Below the pieces are notes generated by a model, which saw nothing but the letters and a program-made list of their open reading frames with translations, did no database searches and had not been told where the DNA came from. From Pinus tabuliformis (Eukaryota > Streptophyta > Pinopsida > Pinales > Pinaceae): a stretch of DNA of 64,000 nt. Below are positions 25,260 to 37,290 of the stretch, piece by piece. The DNA lies in contig CM062815.1 in NCBI GenBank assembly GCA_031772625.1, forward strand, positions 914,158,979 to 914,222,978. The letters run 5' to 3'. The translations under genes and the position numbers were made by a program. How positions within the stretch are numbered: position 1 is the first letter of the stretch; the number at the start of each line of letters is the position of its first letter.

Positions 25260-25905
25260 GGGTCAATCATGTACTCCTTCCTCTCATTGAGAAAGAAGTC
25301 AAGAGAATGTATGAAGCTGGGATAATTGCACCCATTAGATTTTCAGAATGGATATCCAATCTAGTGCCCACTAGGAAAAAAACAGGAGAAATAAGAATAT
25401 GTGTTGATTTGAGAAATCTGAATAAAGTCTCTTTAAAAGATCACTACCCCTTACCCAAGATGGACCACATTTTACAAAAGGTAGTGGGAGCCTCTAGAAT
25501 TTCACTGCTAGATGGATTCTTAGGCTTTAACCAGATCTTAGTTCACCCTGATGACCAAGATAAGACTGCATTCACAAAACTTTGGGGAACTTTCAAGTAT
25601 GTAAAAATGCCTTTTGGACTCAAGAATGCAGGGGAAACTTTTCAACGAGCCATGGACATAGCTGTTGCTAAAGAAATTCATGATTTCCTGGTCATATATC
25701 TAGATGACCTTACTGCATTTTCCAAATCAGATCAGCAACACCTGGATCATCTCAGACAAGTGTTTTTAATCTGCAGAAAATATGGTATATCACTGAATCC
25801 AAAGAAATCATTATTTGGCCTAGAAAAGGGCAAACTGTTAGGTCACATAATCTCAAAAGATGGCATTAGAATTGACCCAGATAAAATACAATCCATTTTG
25901 CAAGT
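25260..25905 (+). pseudogene. Reverse transcriptase domain of element C
   Basis: It shows RICVDLRNLNKVS, the palm strand with HYPLPKMD, MPFGLKNAGETFQRAMD, the catalytic YLDD at about 25697-25708, and LLGHIIS. These are standard Ty3/Gypsy RT blocks in the correct order. The domain belongs to a long open stretch but to a broken polyprotein overall. Confidence 0.9.
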
Positions 25906-26039
25906 TCCTCACCCTAGAAATACAAAAGAACTGCAAGCTTTCCTAAGGAAAATCAACTTTTTAAGAAGATTCATACCCAACTTAGCTGAGCTGATAAGAT
26001 TGCTGAATAATATGCTAAAAAAAGATTCCAAAGTCAAAT

Positions 26040-26500
26040 GGACAATAGAAGCTAAACAAGCCTTTGAAGAAATAAAGATAGCTTTAACCAAAACTTCAGT
26101 CCTTACAAGCCCAAAATTTGACAAAGACTTCATAATGTTCTCGTTTGCATCTGAACATACTATTGCTGCTGTTCTATTACAAAAAGATGATCAGGGGTGT
26201 GAAAAACCCATAGCTTTTTTCAGAAAAGCGCTTAGAGATGCACCACTTAAGTATCAAATCATGGAAAAACATGCTTATGCCCTTGTAAAAGCTATCAAAG
26301 ACTTTAGATTTTACATACTATACTCTCATGTAATAGCTTATGTACCAAGTACTGTGGTCAAGGATATTCTAACTCAAGAAGGAATTGAAGGCAAAAGAGG
26401 CAAATGGATAGCTAAAATTCTGGAATATGACATTGAAATTAAACCAACAAAGCTGATAAAAGGACAAGGATTAGCTAAACTTATGACTGAAACCAATTTT
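26040..26500 (+). pseudogene. Gypsy RNase H domain of element C
   Basis: Directly follows the RT connection (FEEIKIALTKTSVL, SPKFDKDFIMFSFAS) and shows AAVLLQKDDQG, KPIAFFRKAL and YALVKAIKDFRFYIL, the usual Gypsy RT-linked RNase H layout. Confidence 0.75.
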
Positions 26501-26769
26501 CAAGCCCTTGACATCAATGAACTGGATAATGAACAAGAGATGGCGACTCCACAAATCAATCAAGCCTTTTTACAATCACCTTGGTATGCTGATATAATTT
26601 ATGTATTGTTAAACCTGCAGGCTCCTCCAGGGTTATCCAGAACTAAAAAAAGATTTCTTAAAATGAAAGCTTCAAAATTCTGTGTTTTAGATAATGTTTT
26701 ATTTTGGAAAAATCATGAAGGAATTTTACTGAATTGCTTAACAAAGGATGAAACTGACAAAGTGCTGAA

Positions 26770-27480
26770 AGAATTTCATGCAGGGGACTGTGGTGGGAAT
26801 TTGTACTGGAAATCAACTACGGATAAAATCCTAAGGGCTGGGTTTTATTGGCCCACCTTGTTTGCTGATGTCAAAAAGTTTGTTACTTCTTGCCACAAAT
26901 ATGAAATCTTTGAGGGCAAAAGAAAGCTTCTACCTCTACCCCTTAGACCAATTTCCACTGAAAGACCATTTCAACAATGGGGTTTAGATTTGATCGGGGA
27001 AATTCACCCTCCCTCTTCTGGCCAACATAAATGGATTTTGACTGCCACAGACTACTTCACCAAGTGGATAGAAGACATCCCTTGTAGACAAGCTAATGAT
27101 TCAGTGATCATGCAATTCCTAGAAACCAATATCCTATCCAGATTTGGTTGTCCTGAAAAAATCATAACAGACAATGCTGTTGCTTTCAAATCCAAAAGAA
27201 TGATCAAATTTTGTCACAAATACCATATTACCCTAGGCCACTCCATAGCCTATTACCCTCAAGGTAATGTTCTAGCTAAATCATCCAATAAAAGCCTGAT
27301 CAATATCATTAAGAAAGTATTGGAGGAAAACAAGAAAAACTGGCATAAGAAGCTTATCAATGCACTTTGGGAAGACATATTGACTACAAAGAGATCCATT
27401 GGAACAAGCCCCTATGAATTGGTGTATGGCATGGAGGTTGTATTCCCTTCATCTTTGGGAATCCTTGTGATAAAATTGCT
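26770..27480 (+). pseudogene. Integrase domain of element C
   Basis: An N-terminal zinc-binding-like region (FHAGDCGGN...TSCHKYEIF) is followed by the core with WGLDLIGEI, TDYFTKWIE, ITDNAVAF and YYPQGN, typical of Gypsy integrases. A GPY-like C-terminal segment (FDFLWKGPYII) lies at about 27690-27735. Confidence 0.85.
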
Positions 27481-27841
27481 GCAAGAAGTGTAGGCAGAAC
27501 CCAATGACATTCAGAGAAGAATCAATCAGACTATTCATTTACAATAGACTAGAGAAGAGGTGTATCAAAGATCTCAAATTCTACAAGAAAAACTTAAAAA
27601 TATATTTGATAAGAGGACTAAGGCAGAGGATTTCTTCATAGGAGACAAAGTACTGAAGTGGGATTCCAGAAGGGAAGATAAAGGAAAACATGGCAAGTTT
27701 GACTTCCTATGGAAGGGACCTTATATTATTCAGGCTGCACAAGGAGACAACACCTATTTTTTGAAAATCCTGTATGGTACAGAAGCACAAGATGGATCAG
27801 TCAATGGTCGGATTCTAAAGCATTATTTTGACCCAGTTTTT

Positions 27842-28231
27842 TGAGATGTCAGGACTCTAACTTGTACATAAAAATGTTTACTTTCTGCAGTTTATTACAA
27901 CAATAAGTTAGGAAGGAATATCTAGGAAATTTTGAGAAAAAGTCAAGGAACTGTGCTACCTTTTTTGTGTTACCATTTTAGTTTACCAGAAATTGAAAGA
28001 AGAAGATTTGGGAGCTGTAAATATGAGAACAACCATTCAAAAAAACTATCCAAAACAGAGCTACAATTGTTTGAATGAGCTCAGAAGAAATGTATATATG
28101 TTGCAGAGGTACAGTATTGTTTGTTTGCAGCAAGGGAGAAATTTCAGAATACAGCAAGAATTGAATATAAGTCCATCTGACATGTTGTTCTTGGCTTTTC
28201 ACCAGGAAAAGCCATCCCCAAGTGGAGCCAG
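27842..28231 (+). other. 3' untranslated part of element C
   Basis: Non-coding spacer between the GPY-containing end of pol and the 3' LTR. A classical long polypurine tract is not obvious directly before TGTTATGATCC. Confidence 0.5.
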
Positions 28232-29032
28232 TGTTATGATCCTATACTAATAGGTGTCATATTTCATGATTGACTGGTAAATGCCAAATATGTTCATCCT
28301 TTCCATGCTGCAAAGGTTCCATATTTTGAAAAAACCAAAATATTAAAAAATGAAAAGAGGGTATGCCATAAAAGAAATATCAAAGGGAAAAAAGAATGAA
28401 TTGGTCAAAAATAAAAGAAATGAACCCCAAAGAAAGACCAGGAAAGTGTGCTAGTCCAAAATTCCACTACTATTCTATTTTTGCAAAGAGTTTCATCATG
28501 TGCAGTTAGTTGACTGTTGTCACAATTGATGGATGGCCAAACAGCTTAATCTTGGCCAGTCCATGTTTAAATTTCCTGTTGTAGAGGTAGAGAATAAAAT
28601 CTTTCCAAACAGTTCAAGCTTGGCAGATAAGTAGTTAGGTAGAGAAGCAAAGGAGCTCAACAGCTAAATGTGAGCCCCTGGAGGAAATAAGGGCAGACTT
28701 AGATAGGATGGCAGTTAAAAGAAAAGAAGAGAGTAAGGGTTTGCTAGTTTAAATGCACCCAAGGAAAAAGGAAGAAAAAATGTTAGATACAATAGGCTTG
28801 GTAGGCAGTTTTGATGTTGCAGAAGCAGGCTTATGAGTAATTCTGTCTTTCAAAGATGATTCATCTCATGGATATCATAAGTGCCATGGCAAGGTGTGGC
28901 TACAAAATCAAATGATGCATGTCTAACTTCCCCTCACATTTCTCCCAAATCCCTTACTAACCTCCCCTTCGATACCACCTTTACCCAAAAGCAGTGCGGG
29001 GTCCAAACTGCTTACCGCCACTCACTGCCTCC

Positions 29033-29145
29033 CTGCTGACATCATCCTCACGTCATCAGCTGACGTCACAACCACATCATCACCACGTCACCCCGCTACA
29101 TGACAAAGCACCACGTCATGCTGACGTCATCCGACCGAAACGCGC
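29033..29145 (+). promoter_or_regulatory. ACGTCA-type motif cluster, 3' LTR of C
   Basis: Five ACGTCA units occur within about 110 bp; two of them form the palindrome TGACGTCA. The cluster lies about 520-630 bp before the LTR-borne ORF. It is a candidate bZIP (TGA/CRE-like) enhancer. Confidence 0.5.
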
Positions 29146-29666
29146 CAAAAGCTCGCCAAAGTCAATTTTTTGTTAAAAAGGCATGAAAATGGCATTTTCA
29201 CTCATTTTCACTTATTCTCTCTGCGTGACCATTGCATGCCATTTTACGTCCAAGGCAGCGTTCAACCACATAGTCCGCCACCAAGTCAAAAATATTCTAC
29301 AGTTCGGTCTTCCAGCTCGTCCCACGACCTGCAATCCGCACAGTGCACTGTTAAAAACAGGTATTTATCTCAATTTTACTTCCAAACCCTGTTTTTTTTA
29401 GCTCTTCTCTGCAAAAATGTCCAAAGCAGCCAAATTTGAGTTAAATTCACCATATTGCTTCAACAAGTGCACCGGAACCACTTTTTTTGCCCATTTTTAC
29501 CAAAAAATCCTGCAGACTTCGTTTTCCTCTATAAATTTCACCCAGTGAGTTAAATTCGAATTGACTTCGGTCTGTAATTCCCGGAGAAAAGCCCCAAAGT
29601 TTTCATTTTGCCTATTTTTGCTACAAAAACCCAAATTCCAATTGAAAAATTACAGACAATTGAGTA

Positions 29667-32600
29667 ATGGAAGCTCGAGTGGCCCTGAACGTTGCTCCCC
29701 TCAATGCACCTCACAAAGACTTGGAGTGGTTGCCCTTGGCTGATAGGGATTTTCAAATACAAGACTTAACTGGTTACAAAGACCACCTCCAAGCATTCTG
29801 TGAAATTAGGAGCAGTGACCTAAGAAAAACTGATCTCTATGGGATATGGGAATCCAATCTGCCCAGATATTATCTCCCCTCAGTAAATGTATTCCCAAAT
29901 GTAATCCGCTTGTGCTGTGCCAATTATGAACCTACTCAAAGAGCAGTTATGACTCCATCTGGAACTGTCCTGTTTCATATAACTCCTGAGTCCGTAAATG
30001 AAATGCTACAATTCAAACCTACTAAGCCTCTGGCTCCTCTTTCCATGGGACATTTACTGGAGGAAGGCTCTAAAGTATCCACTGCAGAAATAGGCCGAAT
30101 TACCAAGTTATTCATGAGACCAGATTGCCAGCCCAGAGAGTCACCTCCTTTTCACCATGTCTGGTTCAATGAAGTTGGAAGATTCATTATTGATATGATA
30201 TCCTATGCCCTAGGATTTAAGACAAGTGAATATGTGGATGAGACCATCTTAGCTTTGATGTCCATGTTTATTCCAGGACATCCTCCTCCTGTCAAATATG
30301 ACTTTGCTACTTTCATTGTCAACAAGATCCATGACCAATTCATAAATCTAGACAGAGAAGGAGTCTTCAAGTACACATCATATATATCATCTGTTCTTAT
30401 ACTATCAAACAAACAGTTTTCAGTTTCCCATCAAAAAATTGGATTCTAAAGGAGAAAAGAGGTCTATGATCTTTTGGACCTTAGTCTTCCATCAAGTCCA
30501 TAAATATCCTTACACTTACTGTGAATTCATTGATTTGTTTATACATCTAGTCTCCTCTCTGCTAATGAGAACTCCTCCTCCTAGACTCTCTAGTGATATG
30601 CAGAAAATTTTACAGCTCTCCAAAAGCTACAAAATAGGTGACTAGTACTTCTACCAAAATCACACCGAGATCAGGATGTATGGCTATGAGTTGTGCCCTT
30701 ACAAGCTGCCAAAATATGTGCCTATGAGAACTGTTTGCTCTAGACTATTTTAGGAAATTTATCAACTCAGATTTGACTCACTTTTATGGTGCCAAGAAAA
30801 AAGCTCATCTGAAATTAAGAAACCAGTTACGCCCCTTCAACATTAACAAAAAGGAAGCATGGCAAGATGCTAACAAGATATTGGGTGAACAACTCAAATT
30901 AAAAAGGAGCTTTTGGTGGGTACCCTATGACCCAAATGGATTTATCTGTGAAAGAAAAGTAAAAAATAGGCTATCATCCTATAATCATTGTAGGATCCCT
31001 GAAATAGAATAGTTTGCTAATAAAGATGAATGGGTAGAGGGCACATTGATAGAAGAACTCACTGAGGAAGAAAAGATGGAACAAGAAATGAAAAATCTTG
31101 AAAATACTCTTGACCTGGAATCTTTTAGACAAGTGTCTTTCAAATTGCCTCAGCAAACCGGAGTGGGCACATCAACTGCTGCCACTTCACAACAACCTGC
31201 CCAAGAAAGCACTACACCAGCTGCAGGTTCATCAAAGGGCAAAGAAGTGCTGGACTCAGAGCAACACATAATGACAAATCAGCCAGCATCATCAAAGGAA
31301 CAAGGCCAAGGGCAAGTTCCTCCTATCCAGATCAAAGCACCAAAAACACCAGCATTACAGATTCCTCTAAATGAGGAAAAGGGCAGGAAAAGAGACCGAG
31401 AAGAGGCTACACCTGTCAGTGGACCAGCAGAGCAACCAGGGGCAAAAAGGAAAAGAATAAATCCTCTACCTGAAGAGGAAATTATTGAGGAAATCATAGA
31501 AATTCCAAGAGGCGAGAGGGCAACCAGCCCACAGACATCTCCAGTGGTAGAAACATCCACTAGCTCTCATAGGCAGGAATTGGGGAAACAGAATAGTGTG
31601 GAAGTTTCCTCCACAAGGCCACAAAGCAAGCAAGGTTCTGATATCAAAAGAACAATCATGGACATCAAAGCCCAGAATGAGCCAATCAGACTGCAGCTTT
31701 ATGATCAGTTTCTCAAGATAACCTCCACCAAACAGCAAAGGTTAATGTTTGCATATGACATTAAAGAAGGAAAAATGATCTTGAGCCACTTTAAGCCTAA
31801 AGTGCAACAGCCACAGTCAGCAGCTGACTACATAAAATCAAATCTGGAGGTCCTCGCCAAAGACATTCACCCTATGGACCAGATTGAGTTACACAAGCAA
31901 ACTGGAGAGATGGTCTACTCCAGATTGGCAGACAAGGCAATGTTAGCTCAGAAATTGCCGAACTCATTGAACAACACATCTACCCAACTAGATTTGGAAA
32001 AGGCATCTTCTTTAGCCAAGGACAACAAGATAAAGTCCTTGGAAGAGATTATCATTGAGCTGGGACATGATCCCAAGGATGCCAAAGGAATAAAAGCATT
32101 GATGAAGAAGAAGGAAGAGGACATTGCTGCCCTTAGGAAACAATTGAAGCTGCCTATTACTATGCATCCACAAGCTACAAAAGTTGTGCAGGAAAAAGCA
32201 GAGGAGGACATGATGGACTTGCTAATGAGGATGAATCAAAGATTAAGCGAGACAGAGCAGGAATTGGAGAAAGCATTACAAGAAAATTAGGGAGTGTCAG
32301 CCTCCCACCCATCTCAAATAGCTCCAATAGTCACAACTACTCCTCCCACAGTTACAACAACAGTGCCTCCCACTGGCCCAGCATCAATAGCACCAGGTAC
32401 TTCAGCAACAACAACAGCAGCAGGAAGCAACACTACCATGACCACAGAGGAGTTAATCAAAGCTATGGAGGAATTAAAACTCCAAATACCAGAATTGAAA
32501 GAAGCCAAAGAGAAATTGGCAAAATTAGAAGTGAGTTATGACAAGTCCAAAATAACTGCGGCAGAAAAGACAAGAGAGGTGAAAGCATTAGAGAACAAAG

Positions 32601-33312
32601 TAAAAGCATTGGAAAAGGACCTCTCTTTAGATAAGCCTCTGAGAGAAATCAAAGGAATTTTATGGGCTAACATTAATCAATCCATTTTTAATATGTGGAA
32701 ATCTATTCAAGTTATATATGAGCAGATTAACTTGATAGCAGCAGCCCATGTGGAAATTCAAAAGGCCAGAAATTTATTGGGACATAAGCCCGAACAGGCC
32801 AACAGGTTAATACAATTTTTGAACACTAAGACCAGGGAAGAACTAGCAGCATTGGACATTAGAGACAGGATAGGCACCATCCTAACAATCAAAAGAGTTA
32901 TGACCATGAGAACCCTGATGCAAAATTTGGAGAAGAAGAGCCAGGACATGCAAGTGGAGGTAAATTCTTTTGAGGAAAGATTTGTAGTTTTGCATGAAAG
33001 GGGCTTGCCAAGACTGGTGAGAAATAATGAACACCTGCTGAGACAAGTTGAGTACACGCATAGGTTAAATAAACATGATGTTGATCAATTAAATGCATCA
33101 CCAAGCACTTCAGCAGAAAAGGCCCTTCCATCTGGCCAAACTCTCTACAACAACTTGGAAAATCTCTTTTTCATTGAAAATGAAGTGAAACATATTTTTA
33201 CAGTCCAACCTAACTTCTACAAGTACACAGACATTGATGAGACTTTGATAAAGCTGCAAATACATCAATTACCACAAGAGCAGTGGTGGCAAAATATATT
33301 GGAAATCCTATA
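29667..33312 (+). pseudogene. ORF region inside the 3' LTR of C (second copy)
   Basis: It begins at the same LTR offset as the first copy (1435 versus 1438 bp) and has the same layout: globular N-terminal part, Thr/Pro/Gln-rich linker, heptad-rich segments, and the same short end. It is broken in several places, and not all of these are shared with the first copy. Family not recognised. Confidence 0.65.
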
Positions 33313-34488
33313 GGCGGGTTTCAAACTTTTGTTTTTTCCAGGATACAACAGATATCATAAAGTGGAGAAAAAGAACGGGTGAGAGTCTTGTGGGGTAGCG
33401 ATGTATTAAATCAAAATTAAATGCACCCAGGAAAGCTAAGGAAACAGCATGGAATATCGGTGGAAACAGCCACCGGCCGACTCACCGAACTTACAGTCAA
33501 TGCATCTCACCAACTGAGCAGCCAACACAACAACATTTACTTCTGCATTTATTTCTCCCTGTTTCCAAGATCATTTATTTCTGTTTTTGAGTAGGTAGAA
33601 GAAGTTATTACTAGATATTATCTCTTTGAGATATTTTGTAAACATTTTTGTACAAATACCTCCCCAAGCGAAGTATTAGGGGTTGGTGATACATCTCTCA
33701 GACTGCGCTGTAACTCTGAAAATCTTCTGAATAAAAAGCCGCTGGAATGCGTTGTTGCTGAACTCTTTGGATGTGGAATTGATGGCAGAGGACTATGTTA
33801 TAGAATTCTCGAATTATTTCATGGATCAATAAGTCTTTTTAACTCATGTTTTACAGTTTCTATGTTTACTATATCATATATGTTTCATGATCTGAATAAC
33901 AGGGAAAAAGAATAACCCAGAACTTGCTTAACTGTACTCTGTGTTCAATCTCTGTTATTATTTATGTTTTCTTCAGAATTAGCATAAGCAGGAATTCTTA
34001 ATTTCTCATGTTTCCCTTGGTTCTTACATCTTGAATATAGCTAAGGAATTCTTAACTGCTCCCAGGCAATATTCATCCACTTTCCCTCTATCAACATGAT
34101 GAAGGATTCTTAACTGCCCTTCACCCCCTGACTCCATCCCACCTGATTCCATCTTACAATTTGTTCCATGGTTGATTACCTTGCTCTATAGTACCACCCT
34201 CTGTCAAAGAAACCATATCCAGCAGTTCATCATCATAGACTCCATTAGCCCAATGGATTGAACTTCTCAAATTTACACCTCTGTTCTATTGAATATCACC
34301 ATCAAAAAATCAAACAAACCCTTGTACTTCATAGCTAGCCTAATATACCTCAAACAAAGCTAAATCATAAAGAGATAACCCTCTCTGGATGCAGATTGGC
34401 TAGAACCTGCATCCAGAAGATTGGTCTGTGGTTACCTCGGTCGTATTCCCTTTTCTACAACTTTTGGGGAACAACCTGAGTGATAACA

Positions 34489-35952
34489 GCAACCAAGGAT
34501 TTCCCCTTGGGGGACATCCTAGTCCTTTCTCCTCTTGGGGAGATGTTGATGCACCTCATATGGCCACATTGTCCCTTCCAGGACTGACAATTGGCCTGCC
34601 AGTATGGCTTTTCTTGACCTCTGTCGTTCAAAACACCGGGATTCCTCAACAATCGAATCAGCAACTAGATGATACCAGAGTTCCCCCCCAACCTTCTACT
34701 TCGTTTGTCTCTCCCTCTCCTTCTTCCTCTTCGTTTGGTGAAGATAGTAAAACTAAAAACCAAGTAACTGAGAAGAAGAAGAAGAAGAAGGAGCCAACGG
34801 CAAAAAGGGGCAACCATGCGTCGTCTAGCGAAAATCCATACATTGCACCATCCAAACCTAAATATCCATGTGTCATCTGCAAAGGAGACCACTATCATCG
34901 AGATTGTCCTTTCATCCCACGGATCCTAAGGTATTGGTCTCCCCGCTTGCACAATCCGGTGTCGTCAACCTCTGACGATCATGTTGAGAGTACACCGTAA
35001 ACTAGTGAAAACGAAGTCACCGGATGAAAAGGAAAATCTAAATTTCCCTACGAACTGTGTGAAGGCGATCATGCCCTCCACCGTTGTCCCTTCCTGGATG
35101 AAGCTAAAAGAGTCTTGGATAATCGTCCTGCATCACCACAGCGACTCCCTCCTGGATACAAGAAACTCTTGCCGAATCCATTGCTAGTTGAAAATCTGAC
35201 TGACCCACCTTCGTTGCCAGTCAAAGCGCCTATCACTGAAGATAAACCCTCTGAGTCCACGTCAGATCAAAGTCAATAGGTCGAGATGGCAGTCGACCCC
35301 ATCTTGGCTTCAGAAGATTAACCTTCAGATGATACAGTCACCAAAGAGAATGAGAACGACATCGTTCAAATTCTTTTTGTAAACACAAACTCTGATGAAC
35401 ATGGGGGAAATCTGCCCATTCCTTTACCGCAGGAAGGAAATTCGTCAAAGTTGTATCTGATCGTTTATTCGGTCCCACCTCTAAGAAACCTAGTCATTTC
35501 CTTTGATTGGAATCTACTAGGCAGACCCCGTTTACCCTCTAATGTACCATTCCGAATCATAGTACAAACTTACAAAATGGTCATGGTTGGTACCATCATA
35601 AATGAAGGGGCTTCTGTGAGTATCCTTTCCTCAACTGCTTGGAAAGCGCTTGGTTTACCATCGCTTTTTCCTGAGATGAGATTTCTGACAGGCTTCGACA
35701 AAGGAACCAGTCGACCGTTACGGATCCTTTCCAAGTTTGCCTATAACTTTAAGAAGGAAAATCGTTTATCTAAACGTAATGGTAGTCCAAGGACCTTTAG
35801 ATTACAATCTACTCCTTGGGCATGACTACATTTATAGCATGGGACCCATGGTCTCCTCACTCTTTCGAGTAATGTGTTTTCCGCATGAAGGCAGAGTGGT
35901 CCAGCTCATAGACCAGCATTCATTCCCCGGTTCACACATAGCTAATAGTTAA
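34489..35952 (+). pseudogene. Gag and protease-like region of element B
   Basis: The first part carries MATLSLPGLTIGLPVWLF, a Lys-rich stretch and a CX2CX4HX4C knuckle (CVICKGDHYHRDC, 34869-34907), followed by PFIPRILRYWS. The second part (about 35451-35952) shows the retropepsin-like pattern ending LLLGHDYIYSMGPMVSSLF, close to that of element D. No polymerase follows. The 5' end abuts the inserted element C. The region is broken in a few places. Confidence 0.75.
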
Positions 35953-36190
35953 ATGCCATCCCTAACAGGTCTTTTTGCACAAGGAATGTCTCATCAATCT
36001 CCAGTCCGTCCACCTGATGAGCGCGAGTGATTCGGTAGTTGTGACTGAAACCCAGGGGGCATGCACCCCGGTCTGCTTCGGCATAAAAACTTCAGGTATA
36101 GAGTAGGTTTCCGCAGAGGATATATGACTAGTCTGACACACGCATCCGTTTAGGAAAATGGGATTAGACCGGAATAAGATACCTCTGTTA

Positions 36191-36310
36191 GAAGGTAGGC
36201 CTCTCCCGATAGAACAAATGTTTTGTCTGCAAATTGAGGGGTAACCTGGAAAAGGTAGGCCTTTCCTGATAAAACAAATGTTTTGTCTGCAAATTGAGGG
36301 GTAACCTAGG
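36191..36310 (+). repeat. Two-copy ~60-bp tandem repeat in B
   Basis: Positions about 36191-36250 and 36251-36310 are near copies containing ggtaggcct, acaaatgttttgtctgc and aaattgaggggtaacct. They lie in the non-coding 3' region of B. Confidence 0.8.
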
Positions 36311-36369
36311 AAACTCTACTTCGCTATACCTAGGGGCATGCAAACCTTTTTTTGTGAAAGTGAAAAGCG

Positions 36370-37290
36370 ACCATTTGTTTTCTTAGTTTGTAGCTAACCC
36401 TTTAAACTCGTAGGATTGGTCGTTCCTAGCTTACATAATAAAAGGAGTTGGAGCATAATTTCAAATGGTGCAAGCTCCCTAAAAAATGAACCTATCGATG
36501 AGACATCCTTATTATATGAATGGCACAAGCAGTTTTACGCGAAGTTCAAGCTCGTTAAAAAATAAACCTAGCAATAATCATATGTTCCACCAGAGTTTAA
36601 GCTCATTAAAAAATGAACCCACCTCTGGTAAATAACCATTGTGAATGCATCATCATCAGCTTTTGAGCCTTGGTCGTGTTCTTACCATCACCTCCACTCT
36701 GTTTTTGCCGATCATTCGCCTCCATTTGATTGTTTACCCCTTTTGAGGAACAACTGCGACGAGTGATCCTATTAGCCACCTTTTTACACTGCCATAATTG
36801 GAAAGTTCTAAACCTTACCTAGAACCAGCTGATATGCGAAAACATCTCTCGTTCCTCAAAAAACGAGTCTCCTTTAAGCTCTTTCCATCTGACTCATAAA
36901 ATATGAAAAGATTGCCGAGCAATTGGCCTCTCCAACTCGTTAAAGTGATTGGAAGTGCTATCCCTCCTTTAGATTTTAATATTTTTGGACCTGAGGGATT
37001 ATTACACAAAAAGATCGAGCATTTGTCTTGTTCAGCTCGTTAAAACTATCAAAAACTCATCCCTTTCGCATTGGTTTATACTTTTTCGGACTTAAGGGAT
37101 TATATTACGAAAAAGGAATATTGGAGTTTCTTTCTGTTTCTTTTCAGACTCTCTAAAATTGAAAAGGACCGAGTTATCCTTGTCGTTAAACTCGTTAAAA
37201 CAATAGTGAAAAACTTGTCCATTCAGACAAGAGTGAGTTTCACTGTCGCTAGGCTCGTTAAAACATAGCGACAGGTTTTCCCGAAGGGAA
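36370..37290 (+). repeat. Degenerate hairpin-repeat array in B
   Basis: Units with AGCTC..TAAAAAATGAA or CTCGTTAAAA recur roughly every 60-80 bp. Several are preceded by a matching GGAGC, so that each unit can fold. The same motif forms a cleaner array in element D. No coding potential was seen. Confidence 0.6.

Larger units (their letters stand above)
15064..34488 (+). mobile_element. Element C: giant-LTR Ty3/Gypsy element inserted in element B
   Basis: Two direct copies of about 6.26 kb (15064-21322 and 28232-34488) flank a tRNA-Arg primer site and a gag-pol interior of 6.9 kb; the whole spans 19.4 kb. Flanks ccaac and gcaac give a 4-5-bp target duplication. The interior reads gag, protease, RNase H, RT, RNase H, integrase with a GPY-like end. 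This is a non-chromovirus Gypsy pattern, probably Tat-like from the primer site and the double RNase H. It lies close to the start of B's gag-like frame. The element is broken in about half a dozen places in gag-pol and several in each LTR-borne ORF. LTR divergence is about 4-5% by eye. Confidence 0.9.
28232..34488 (+). repeat. 3' LTR of element C (6257 bp)
   Basis: Matches 15064-21322 over its whole length, including the motif cluster, the ORF region and the poly(A) signal (about 33727-33732). It ends TGATAACA at the junction with element B. Confidence 0.9.

Noticed and set aside
36191-36310. CRISPR-like array
   Set aside because: There are only two long adjacent copies without spacers, inside a plant LTR element.
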